Program-made: the position numbers and the translations under genes
Source of the DNA: Brasenia schreberi
Lineage: Eukaryota > Streptophyta > Magnoliopsida > Nymphaeales > Cabombaceae
Length of the DNA: 64,000 bases
Reading direction: 5' to 3'
Assembly: GCA_036023115.1 (NCBI GenBank)
Contig: JAYKKT010000073.1
Span: 17,918,501-17,982,500, forward strand
The notes under the pieces: generated by a model
Seen by the model: only the letters and a program-made list of their open reading frames with translations
Database searches by the model: none
Told to the model about the DNA's origin: nothing
In this document: positions 46,401 to 57,077 of the stretch, one piece after another
How positions within the stretch are numbered: the first letter of the stretch is position 1
Layout of the letters: every line of letters begins with the position of its first letter

Positions 46401-49400
46401 TAAACGATATTCTCTCATTTTATCCTCTATTGGTGCCACTCCTAATTTGTTTCTAAGTCTTTCCTTGGATGACTACCCATCCATCTCAACATCTTTATTT
46501 TTGTCACATACATCTTTTTTACATGTTGATGATTAACTGCCCAACACTCAAAACCATAAAACATGACAGGTTTAATTGCTGCTGTATAATATTTACCTTT
46601 TAACTTGAATGATATCTTCTTATCACAAAGAATACCTTATACACCTCTCCATTTTAACCAACCTTCATTAATTCTATGCGTAACATCTCCATCAATTCTT
46701 CTATCACTCTTAAAAATTGACCCTAGGTATTTAAAACTTTTCTTTTAGGATTTAAAATAAAGACAAAATTGAAAAAATACAAAAATTAGGAAAAATTAAA
46801 ATTAAAAAATAGAAGATAACAAATTGTTAGAAAACACAATCAAATTACAATTAATAAGCAATTAAACATTGGTATAGCATGACAATGCCGTAATGGTATT
46901 TTCACAATCAATAAACTATAATTAATATAAGTTACCAACAGACTATAAGAGTAAGAAAGTTAAACTTCAAGTTAATAATATACCGATAAGCTTATGAAAG
47001 TTTACAAAGTCAAGATTACAATTTACATAACACAAATACAAAGTTATAAACAAAATGCGGTTCATAATCAACAAATGCATCAAAGTCAGGATCACCACCA
47101 TCACCATCATCTCCCTCCTCTTTCAGCATAATTGGGTCCTCGTATCCAACACCTTCTACATCGTCCATCTCTAATCTCTACTTGTGTCTATTGTTTTTCC
47201 TGTTTGCATTCTCTAAAATAATATGGGGCTCTTCTTCCTCGACCCAATTATCAAGAATATCAATATTTTGATAGTTAAGTGGGTCATATGGCACTTCCTT
47301 GCCCTTCTTACATCTCTTTATATTTTTTTATAAAACAGAATTCATATACTTACAAGTTAGAAAATCATTACTTATGAATATAAGTAAGGAATATCAAATA
47401 TATAACATTCTTTAACTTTTTATCTTTAGCTTAACTTCATATTGTATGCAATATATACTAAATCACGAAGATGAACATGCTCTAATCAATTTCTCTTCTT
47501 AGTGTGAATGTATTAAAAAGAACTTCAATTTCTTCATCTTTGATGTATCTAACAAAAGTAAGATCTTTAGTTTTTTATTTTATTTCTAGCTTTAACTATC
47601 CTAAAAATATCTCTTTCATCTTCTTTTGAGTTAAGTTTTTTTTTATAAATCCTCTAAAATTTTGGCTTTTGCTTTACTAAATACCTTTTTCGCTTCTTTA
47701 TTTGCTTTCTTATAAGCCTTTCAAGTTTTAATAGTCTTCTTAGCATAATGCAATTTGTAATATGTCTTCTTTGTCTTGATTTTATCTTGTATAACTCCAC
47801 TCCACCACCAAGCTTCTTTTTGTACCGGTACGCTTTCCTTAGATTCGTCTAACACATCTTTCGTCACTTGTCACTTCCCTAATATGTATAGCTTATTGTT
47901 CCACATATCTTCTTTCTCACATTTGAGGTTTCACTGTTTAGTTCGAATAGCTCATGCACTCTATTCTTCTTTGTTTACTTTTTTACCTACAAATCCATTA
48001 TTAAAAGTTGATGTTGAGTAGTTAAGCTTTCTCGTGAAATTACCTTACAATCTTTAAAACATGATCTTTTTTTTTTCCTACAAAAAAATAATCAATTTGT
48101 ATTTGTGACAAGCCACTCTTATAATTAATTAAATGTTTATCGCATTTTTTAAAAATTGTATTGGCTTATTAGCAAAATTTAAAATATCCCTAGCCTCATT
48201 TATATGCCTAAAACCATAGTTTTCATGAATACCTTGATATCCTAATGCATCTTTACCGACATTTACATTTTAAGTCTCCTCCTAAACAAATCATGTGGAA
48301 TTCTTTGAATTACCTTATCTAACTCCTCCCAAAAAGTTTTCTTTATACTATCTTTTAATCCTACTTAGAATCACAAATTATATTCAAGGCCTCTACTCCT
48401 AACACTAATTTCACCATCATAATTCAGTTTTCATATCATCGCATATCTACTACACTATCCTTTTAATCTTTATTTATAATAATACCATCACTAGATTTGG
48501 GCGATAATGTAGCATGACTAACTTTTTTACTCACACTCGTCCATGACGTGAGAACCCTCTCTTCAATTGATTGACTATATCCGAGCAAAGATGAGAGGTC
48601 TTTGCTTACTTTTCCGTGTATTCGAGCCTTACAATGTGTCGTTAAGAGGGAACACTATAACGCAATGCTCATAATTTATAGAATTCATAGTAGATAAGTC
48701 CGACAAAGTTTTATGCTAGTTGTCAGAAGTTTAATACAACCCTCCTTTATTTGGGCCTAAGACCGGCCATGGGCGGAGTTAACACAACAACTACTACTAC
48801 TAAGCCTTTTCCCATACTAGACGGGGTCGGCTAGGAGTTAACACAAGTCATAAAAATAATTTATCAAAAACCAAATCATACATGGTCTCATATGAGAGTG
48901 GAGTTGTATTGCAATTGGCCTTCTAAAATCTCCAACGCTATTTATATACTTAGATAACTCTAAATAGATGTTGCACCAAGTAACTTAATTTTGTATAATA
49001 TTAATTGCATTCAATATCCTTTTTTAACTTCATCTCTAATAGAAAAATTAAGAAAATATGCAGCAACATGTAAATCATGATGCACTGAATTTTGTACAAG
49101 GTTAATTGCATTCAATATCTCTTTTTTAACTTCTTTATCCTCTATAAAATTGGGAGATGAGAAAATCTAATAGAGAGATTAAGAAAATATGCAACATCAT
49201 ATAAATTATGATGCATTTGACAGTTTCAACATGTATTATCTTTCAAACCTTCTTTAAAAGTGACCACTTGCAATTAATGTTTGCTTTATTTCTAATTTTA
49301 CCTTATCCATAGCATTATATATATATATATATAAGACATAAAAAGCCTATCTTAACTGTCTAACATTTTCCTAAAGACACAATCATCTTCAAAAATATGT

Positions 49401-52400
49401 TACAAATCATTATGCATTTAACGATTTCAACATGCATCAATTATCTTCCAAATCTTCAAATCTTCTTTAGAAGTGATCATTTGCATTTAAGGGTTGCTTA
49501 TATTTCTAATTTTAACAAGCCTATCTTCAGTGTCTATCATTTTCCTGAAGGCGACTTTGAACAATAATAACATTTGTAGCAAATCTTATCAATGATGCCT
49601 AATCAACTTCCTTTCACCAATATGGATTCTCGTTAAATGCAATACAAATGATTGTAAATAAACTTGTGATATTTCTACATGCATCAATTATCCCCTTAAT
49701 TTCATCCTTTACAATTAAATCCCATGGATGGATGGTTCACCTGGTTCACCTCAAACATCTTATCAGTTGCCTTAAAATTTACAACATTATCAATAATCAA
49801 TTGAACAATGTTTTGTACACCAATATTCTCAACATCTTCAAAAACAAGGAGTAAATTATCATCAATTTTATCAATATAGGACAAATCATAAGATTTCAAA
49901 AATAATATTCCTTTTCGATATTAAACCAAGAAGTTTACTAATGATCTACGATGACCATCTGTCTAACCATCAGTCATAATAGAACAACCACTAACCTTTC
50001 ATGACTCCTTAAATTAAGAACTCCATTTATAAACAATATCAACCTATTTTTTAATAATTTACCCTATAAAACATGATAAGTAGTGACCTTATAAATTGAT
50101 CCTACATTACTAATAACATTTGTTATGAAAGGAAAATGAATTTGTAATATTAAAACTGATAATTTTTATAAAAAGAATTATGCACATTTCAAATCTACTT
50201 TTTCAATTATTTCTTTTGAAGCCATAGTTGATCTAATATCTGGTTGCAATGTTATAAAAAGCGTATCAAAACCCGAATCACATTGGGTTCCGATATGCGA
50301 TAAACGTATTGTATCGTACGATATAGTACAATGCAATTATTTATTTTATAATTTTAAAAAACAATTATTAATAAATCTAATTTAAGAAAAATTGAAATTA
50401 ACGAATATAAGATATTTAATTCTAACATAATCAACATTGAATCTAAAAGTTTGATTCGAATCAACAATCTTAATAAAATTAGAAATGATCAGGAAGAGAG
50501 AATGAATTTGTAAGCAACTTTCGTGCATTAATTAGATACAAAGTATAAAGTTACGAAGTACAAATTACATGAAATTAAACTATTTAATGAAAGTCTAAAA
50601 CCATAAATTTGAATAGAACCATCATCCATCCAAATATGAAAAACAAAATTACAACAATTAGTCATTGATTTGTTATACAAAACGTAGATCATAGTTAACA
50701 AAAGTATTATAATCATTATAGTCAGGGTCACCAGCATCGTTATCGTCAGCATCACCACCATCACCATCACCATCGTCTCCCTCTTCCTCTGCAATTGGAT
50801 TCTCTAATAAAAAAAATACAATTGGAAGGTAACATTATATTTTTTTTATTAATCATTATTAATAAAAACTTAAGAAGAACTAAGGAGCAATAGACATTTT
50901 TAATTACTTAAATCAAGTTACCTTTGTTTTAACTTGCTATATAGACCAAATCACGAAGACGACATGCTCCAGTTTCTAGTCTATTTCTCTTGTTCGTGTG
51001 AATGCGTTAAAAAAAACTTCAATTTCTTTCGCATCTATTAAGAAAATCTCGACAAGAGAAATAAGGCATAAGAAGACTATCTTCACTGTCTATCATTCTC
51101 ATTACCTTAACCAAAGCTACAATCATCTTTAAAAACTTATTGCAATTTTCTCAAAAATTAATATTAAAAACATCTACTACAACAATTTCTCCTCGACCAA
51201 TTAGGAGAGCCCCATTCATCATATGTAAACATTAACATTAGTAGCAAATCTTGTGGCCTAATTCTCTTCCACTAGCATGAATTCTCAGCAAATACAATAC
51301 AAAAGAGTGATTATAAATAAACTTTATAACATTTTTGCATGCATCAATTGTTCCCTTACAACAACAAACAACAACAACTAAGCCTTGTCACTTAAATCCT
51401 TAAGCAACTCTGAAATTGGCAACATTGTCACAACATTTGTAACACCCACTTCCCTAACAACTTCAAAAATAGGGAGTAAATTATCAACATTTCTGTCAAT
51501 ATGAGAAAAGTCATGATTTAAAAAACAATGTCCCCTTAGAACAGTAGACCAAAAAGTTAACCAATGATCTACATTGATCGTTTGTCAAACCATCAGCCAT
51601 AATGGAACAACTCATAAGCTTTTATGACTCCCTAAATTCAGAACTCCATTCATGCACAATATCAACCTAATTTTACAATAATTTACCCCTCAAACCATGA
51701 TATATAGGGACTTTATAACCTAATTCCACACTAGCAATACATAGAAAATGAATTTGCTAACATGAAAAGGAAAACATTTTTTCATAAAAAAAAATTAGCA
51801 TACCTCGTCTACTTTCTAAATTACCTCCTTCGAAACCACAAATGATTGAAATCATAGCTGATCTTACTCTTGGTTGAGCTCATGGAATCGTATGTGGGGG
51901 GAAAAAATGAATGCATTCCACTACCTCTACCTCCTCCACTATCCCTCGTAGTCATCGAGTAAGTAGATCTTGTAGTGGAACAAGAACAAACTCTAATGTT
52001 ACTACCTCTAGAACTTATGCACTTTCCTTTACCTCGCCTTCTTACCTCTTCAGACGACTCTTCTTCCTCTTCGATTGTATCATGAAATTTTGTACCATAC
52101 ATCTCTCTAACAGGATCTTCAAATTGTAAGTCTTGTTACATATCTCAATCGCTTATCTTTATCTTTTTTCTTAGCCATAATATTTTTCTCTCCTTTCTAA
52201 CCTCCAATACTTGCTCTATTTCATACTTTATTGTTTCAAGCACCCGAAGACAAACACTAGCATCTTTCTTGGTTCCCACAAGATGGTGCTTCATACAAGA
52301 AATACAAAGTAGACTTGTTCACTAGTTTATTATCTTTGTATACTTGAGTACAATACTTTCATGTTGGATCGACTCGATCAGAAGCCATTAAGCATAGAGG

Positions 52401-54969
52401 AGATAAACAATAAAACGAAGAAACCTTTTGAAAGGTTAAAAACCTCAAAATTTTCAAGTGAAAAATCAGTGGCAAGAAAGGGATTATGTTACGGATTTCA
52501 CAAAAACCTTAGAAACAGGAAAAGGGATCGAGTGAAAAAACTTGATAATCTCGAGATTTCTTCACAAAATCAATAAAAGCAATGATGGAAAAAGGGTTTG
52601 AGAACAAAGGATTGGAGTGAAATAGGGTTTGGGATAAGAAAATGAATTTTAAAAACTCGGATCTCGGGTTTTTATACCCATAAAATCAGCATTAGCTCGT
52701 ACAATACAGATCATATCGTACGATACGACACGATAAATCTTACAATGTGATACATGTGTTTGTATCATGTTATATTCTTATATGATATACAATAAATACG
52801 ATAAAATACGATTTTAATACAATACAATTTTAATAACATTGTCTGATTGAGCTCCAAGAGTCGTAGGTTGAGGAAAAAGTGAATGTATTCCATTGTCTTT
52901 AACTCTTTTACCATTCTTCATAGTCATCGAGCGAACATAGGTTCTTGTAGTGGAACAAGAACCAACCCTACTCCTACTGTCACCGAAACTACTCTTTCTT
53001 TTATATTGCCTTCTCATGCTCTCTTCAACTGTCTCTTCTTCCTCTTCAGCCATACCATAAATTTATTATTGAATATCTCTCGAGAAGATATCCCAATTGC
53101 TTATTTATGCTTTATTTGTTGTAATCTCTTCTTTTCTTTTGTGAGTTCTAAAACTTGTTGAATTTTATACTTTACACTTTCAAGCAATCGATGACAAGCA
53201 CTGCATCCTTTTTTAATCTCGCAAGATGGTATTTCACATGGAAATATACTTCACTTCGTTACAAAACATACACTTATTCACAAGCCCTTTGCCTTGGTTC
53301 GCCTCGTTGTGACACCATTAAGCCAAAAAAAGATAACCACAAGTAAAAGGTTTTACGAAAGTGGAGAGTCTCGTAATCTATGAAACCCTCAATTTTTAAA
53401 GTGAAAAATCGGGTTAAAAAGGATTAGGGATGAAAGATAGGGAGTACGCCACGGATTTAACAAAACCCTATGTAGTTTCGTGGGTTTGAGAACAAAAACA
53501 TGTGATTTCTTCATAAAATCAAGTAAATGGAATATATGAAAATCATTTGGAAGCAAAGACAAGGGTTAGGGAAGGGTTTGAGAGCAAGAAAAATAAGAGG
53601 AAAAAAGCTGAGTTTTTCAGATAGTATGATATAGGTTGTATCGTACCGCATCGTGTGATAAATCGTAGAATATGATTCGGTAAGCTATATTGTATCGTAT
53701 TGGTCTACGATACACGATAAACACGTACTATATCGAACGATACGGTATGCATTTTACAACATTGGTGCACATGACACTTGTAAAGTTGATGGGAGTATTG
53801 AATATGTAACACTAAGTTTTTTTCTAATCCACAGTTGTGATGATTCACGTGAGCTGTTAGTGAAGCAAGCTTTTCTTGATTGTCACTGGATAGCCGATCA
53901 TTTATTACATGTAATGTGCTGGATTGTGTTCTCTTTTGGGTCAAGGCAGCTTGTTGAGGTTCATGAGTGGTACTGTGGCATATTCATGGCCATCTCAGTT
54001 ATGTTCCCTATCGATGTTGTGTGTGAGTGTTTGTGTGTTTCATGCATTCTTTGATCTTGTAATTCATGTAGCTTTGCAATAAGCTCATCTGTTCATCATT
54101 GAGTTAATCGATTCACTTTGACAGGGAGTCCTTGCCATGTGTGGAGCTCTTGATGCCCAAGACCAACCGGTTTTAATATGTGCATGCAATGATAATTGTG
54201 TTCGTCTGTATGAACTGCCATCGTAAGTCCATCCACCTTTGCTTGGTTTAAAGTATAAATTGATTATTATTTTACGTACATCTTTGAACATGTAAATGTG
54301 GTTAGTGTAATGCAATATAGCTAAAATTTCCTGGTAGAAACTAAACTGATTAGCTTTTAATTGGCAAGTTTGTCATCATGAGCTAGACAATTCTTAAGTA
54401 GGGTAGTGCAGCTGCATGGGTTTGATGCCCTTTCTTGTGCTATGTCTCTAATTAACAACTGCAAAACATCAGGATTATGTTCTGTAATTTACTTTCAGTT
54501 GAACTCAAGAGGACATCTGTGTAAAATTTTGTGCAAAAAGCAATGTTTTGTGGAGAAAGTTGGATGTCGAAAATTCGACAGTTTGCTCCACTTATGAGTT
54601 GGTCAACTTTGACAAGGCCCAAAACCTTGTGCGATGGCTTCACCTTGTGTAGAAGTTCTTTTTAGGTTTTCCGTAAAGGTTATATAATACGCATTGATGA
54701 CCCGTTATATTAAGTGTATCGATATTCACTACATTAGTGTTTACCAGTTTTTTTCCATAGGTAATATTTTACTGTTACTGTTTGTTATGAAGGAAAACGC
54801 ACATATTGATCTGCTGTATATGATTGACAGGTTCAATGAAAGGGGTAAAATTTATACGAAAGAAGATGTGAGAGCGATCCAAGTTGGACCAGGAGGACTC
54901 TTCTTCACGGGTGATGGAGTCGGTGAACTTAAGGTGTGGAAGTGGTTATCCCCGAGTGCAAAGGCTTAG
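40412..54969 (+). CDS. CCCH zinc-finger WD40-repeat protein (ZFWD family), nine exons
   Basis: A predicted nucleic-acid-binding WD40 scaffold protein of the plant ZFWD group. Exons: 40412-40960, 41040-41135, 41254-41343, 41494-41595, 41793-41939, 44779-44898, 45014-45073, 54125-54222, 54831-54969; 1401 nt, 466 residues. Every junction is GT-AG; the first seven introns are phase 0 and only the last is phase 2. Two CCCH fingers: residues 30-47 (C-x7-C-x4-C-x3-H, CYFWQEGRCTKPNCPFLH) and 146-164 (C-x7-C-x5-C-x3-H, CSFWMSGHCNRGDACNFLH). WD40 repeats fill 178-466 with GH and W-D-type ends (VRIWDCQTG, GSMDKTIKVWN, SSLDRTVKVW, NDNCVRLYELPS, GELKVWKWL). Between the fingers is a 24-residue tandem duplication. 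Intron 5 (2.8 kb) and intron 7 (9.05 kb) hold repeats; intron 7 is mostly nested transposons, yet the flanking exons are intact and in frame, so the gene is probably functional. ATG choice: first in-frame Met giving the family's basic N-terminus before finger 1. Confidence 0.95.
40682..40825 (+). repeat. 72-bp in-frame tandem duplication in ZFWD exon 1
   Basis: Units 40682-40753 and 40754-40825 both encode KWGRGVNAGG...VGC..SE.LRK (24 residues each). They differ at few bases, so the duplication is recent. It lengthens the linker between the two zinc fingers without breaking the frame. Confidence 0.95.
42681..43062. repeat. About 195-bp tandem duplication in ZFWD intron 5
   Basis: Two diverged units (about 42681-42860 and 42877-43062) share GCACATATTAGGTCG, CTTATGGGATCAGTG, TTATTATTGGAAGGATA and CAACCCTCCTTTA-GTGGGG. 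The last part resembles the RTE 5'-end motif near 48735-48780 (CAACCCTCCTTTATTTGGG). They may be tandem copies of a LINE 5' UTR or an unrelated repeat carrying a similar motif. Confidence 0.65.
46147..46745 (-). mobile_element. RTE LINE 3' fragment within the hAT element
   Basis: Encodes the conserved RTE C-terminus (GVAPIEDKMREYRLRWIGHI near 46440-46380; GRGQPQKCWKETIKNDLAYC) and ends with the standard tail (AACAACAACAACTAAGCC on the plus strand at 46151). It begins just downstream of the reverse-transcriptase region. It may be an independent 5'-truncated insertion or the far half of the RTE at 47530-48783. Confidence 0.8.
47530..48783 (-). mobile_element. RTE LINE 5' half, endonuclease to pre-RT region
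   Basis: Corresponds to about 61510-62878 of the near-complete copy: endonuclease relic and the linker toward reverse transcriptase. It extends about 220 bp further 5' (48555-48783), ending in CAACCCTCCTTTATTTGGGC...GGCCATGGGCGGAGTT, probably the true RTE 5' UTR. The 3' half is absent: the sequence passes at about 47530 into hAT dimerisation-domain sequence. A LINE missing its 3' end cannot arise by ordinary 5' truncation, so a later deletion removed the RTE 3' half together with some hAT sequence. Confidence 0.7.
48788..48833 (-). mobile_element. 46-bp RTE tail insertion with 13-bp target-site duplication
   Basis: The insert is, on the minus strand, TAGCCGACCCCGTCTAG + TATGGGAAAAGGCTTAG + a GTAGTAGTA/GTTG tail. 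It is flanked by perfect 13-bp repeats GGAGTTAACACAA at 48775-48787 and 48834-48846. Its 5' start point is the same base as that of the 45-bp insertion at 18793. Confidence 0.93.
50247..52841 (-). mobile_element. Inner hAT (DUF659-type) element nested in the outer hAT
   Basis: A 2595-bp element with terminal repeats CAATGTTATAAAAAGCGTAT (low end) and, reverse complemented, CAATGTTATTAAAATTGTAT (high end). Target duplication TCTGGTTG (50239-50246) / TCTGATTG (52842-52849), 7 of 8 identical. If it is removed, the flanking sequence reads across as GATCTAATATCTGGTTGAGCTCC, matching the uninterrupted homologous position inside this same element near 51870, which proves the insertion. Coding relics on the minus strand: BED remnant near 52300, linker 52102-51821 (EEEEESSEEVRRRGKGK), DUF659 parts near 51450-51600, dimerisation remnant near 51030, acidic Asp-rich C-terminus near 50800-50680. 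Not functional. Confidence 0.9.
51358..51386 (-). mobile_element. Possible 25-29 bp RTE tail insertion
   Basis: The plus strand shows ACAACAACAACTAAGCC, the extreme 3' end of the RTE. It interrupts a stretch otherwise collinear with the outer hAT copy near 49690. A target duplication is not clear (CCTTA/CCTTG at most). Confidence 0.45.
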
Positions 54970-56336
54970 CGTTTTTATTACATCTTCGTTGAGTACTAAA
55001 ATTTATGTAGGAGAGATGGAGCGAGAGATTGCACTGAAAATGCAAAGTTGTAATGGGATCGATTTTATTCTATGAATGAAGATGTGAATGCGATTTTGAT
55101 TCTTCGGACAAATTAAAGGTTTCTTACTTTGTTTATGTATATGGTGGAAAAATTCCGTGATCTCTCTCTCCCTCTCTCTCACGCACATACACAGAATTAT
55201 GCTTTTCAAGCTGGGAAGAGGCTTGGTTAAACGTCTAACCAAGTGGGGGAACCAAGAATTCTATCAATTTTATATGGGCATGCATATCTGTAGCGGTTTA
55301 TCTAACTTCCCTATGAATAAAACTTTATCCAGTTCCGCGCATGGATGCGTTGTGGCATTAAGCGGCTTTAAGCTTAATAGATAACACAAGCCTTTACTGT
55401 GAGACGTGCATTATGTTTGAGGGTGCAAGTGTTCCATTGTGTGTGTTGTCAACATCTCTCACAGGTACTCCATATTTTCAAAATGAAAAAGCCAGTGAGT
55501 GATAGATCATAATTTTCACTGTGCTGGTGAGTTCTTCTCTGGCAAAGAATTCTCAAAGATTGTGACTATGCAGTCGATGTTTTAATCTGATGATACTCAT
55601 AAATGGCCAAACAGTTCTGATAACGAAATAGAAGCAAACTTGAGTTCATTTTAACAATTCATGGGAAAAAACCATACTACCAAACCCTTCGTAAGTAAGA
55701 CCCGTTAATTAAAAAAAATAACGGATGGCCAAACAGGAGGTGAGTGGCTTATTAAATAAAAGGTTCATATCTTATCAAAACGAGGTATCCGAGCGAAGAT
55801 GTTATTTGGCCATATCTTATTAAATGAAATTAAGAAAACTGTTTGGCGTCGTTTATCCACCTGCAAGGCTGTCTTGTATTTGGCGCCCAATACCCACTAC
55901 AAGTTTATACCGTCGTCTCTAGCGTATGATGTTAATTTTTTTACTTTCTTTGTTCCATCCCTATTTTCTTTTGTCACTAGATTTGATACACTAACTTTTA
56001 ATGTGTGGAAGAGTCGAAATGGAGAAAAACATTGCTTAGTTTGATTTTACAGAAATCAAACTGAAAAAATGGGGGTTTTAATATAGAAGTTCACAATGCA
56101 CATGTTGCAAGCTATTAATGCCCGTAGGATGCGAAAAAACTTATCACACGAAAAAAAACATTTTAAACTTTAATTTTTTCATAGGAATACATCACAAGGG
56201 GAACAGGGTGGGTCCCGTGGAAACCCGATGGAGAACGCGGGGATGAGGAAGGGGAGAACTTTTCATCCCCGTCACGGGAATGGGGTCAAAGTCCTTAATC
56301 GGAGGCGGTGCCAGGGATCATGATCCCCGCCCGATC

Positions 56337-56340
<4 letters not shown>
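54970..56340. other. ZFWD 3' flank, no further gene
   Basis: The 3' UTR follows the stop at 54967-54969, with AATGAA-type poly(A) signals near 55073-55080. A CT run lies at 55160-55182. Other frames have no motif. Confidence 0.5.

Positions 56341-56426
<86 letters not shown>
56341..56426. repeat. Compound microsatellite (CT)n(TA)n, 86 bp
   Basis: CT 28 bp then TA about 58 bp; on the minus strand (TA)n(GA)n, the common polarity. Confidence 0.97.
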
Positions 56427-56429
<3 letters not shown>

Positions 56430-56984
56430 AATTTCCCCAATCAGATTTGATTTCCAATAAGCTGATTCCTGTCACATAATATCCATTTATTGTTAGGATT
56501 CCTAATCTTTAAACCCTAGTTTCTTCCATCTTGATCTTTTTCTCGTACAACAGAGAGGCTGAAGCAAAATGCATGCCCCAGGTATCAAACTGAGTTGTGA
56601 GTCGACCTCCTAGTCAGGTAAGCTTAGTGGGTTTCTCTAACCTGATGGATTTTTGTCATGTTTGGAACAAGGCATGACTACCAAAATAAAAAGTGCTTAG
56701 CTTTCCTTGGAACACCGGTACCTTCACATATTTTTGCTCCTAAATCCATAATGTCTTTCAATGCACGTTCTTACATAAATATCTTCACAATTCAATATTT
56801 AAGATTAATGTTTGAAAATTGAATTAAAAGTATTATTGTATTTTTATATATTAGATTTAATACATTGTGTATATTTGTAAAGTAATTCAAATCTCAACCA
56901 TTGATCTTAAAAATCGAGAGGTGAAAATATTCATGAAAGATTCAACAACTTTTGTAATCCATGTTAAGTTTTAAGCTGGTTGTT
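56427..56984. other. No gene seen
   Basis: AT-rich. 56545-56630 (GAGGCTGAAGC...) may be a dispersed repeat tail shared with about 13025. Confidence 0.4.
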
Positions 56985-57064
56985 GGAAGCCTAACACAAC
57001 CCTCCTCCTTTATCCGGGCTTGGGAACAGCAATGGAAGGGTGATCCCTTACATGGGCAGAGTTT
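56985..57064 (-). mobile_element. RTE 5'-end remnant
   Basis: Contains CAACCCTCCTCCTTTATCCG and GGGTGATCCCTTACATGGG, the motifs at the 5' boundary of the RTE copy ending near 48783 and at 1450-1500. It is a short isolated piece next to a separate RTE insertion. Confidence 0.5.
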
Positions 57065-57077
57065 CATGAAAGATTAT

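Larger units (their letters stand above)
46113..53765 (-). mobile_element. hAT (DUF659-type) transposon, 7.65 kb with nested insertions, in ZFWD intron 7
   Basis: Flanked by a perfect 8-bp duplication, GTGCACAT, at 46105-46112 and 53766-53773. Terminal repeats: GAATGTTGTAA at the low end and the reverse complement of CAATGTTGTAAAATGCATACC at the high end. Its own sequence is in pieces: 53765-52842 (5' region, BED-finger remnant near 53230-53300, linker region 53053-52814), 50246-48834 (DUF659 part; NIVQLIIDNVVNF at about 49800), and 47528-46745 (dimerisation remnant EIEVLFNTF; then YDPLNYQNID and the acidic tail). Insertions inside it: a second hAT (50247-52841), an RTE 5' half (47530-48783), a 46-bp RTE tail (48788-48833) and an RTE 3' piece (46147-46745). 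All coding parts carry stops. Confidence 0.85.

Noticed and set aside
46185..46439. Separate gene encoding an 84-residue protein
   Set aside because: It is the conserved C-terminus of the RTE LINE, as are the similar frames at 9695-9943, 57074-57463 and 59761-60159.
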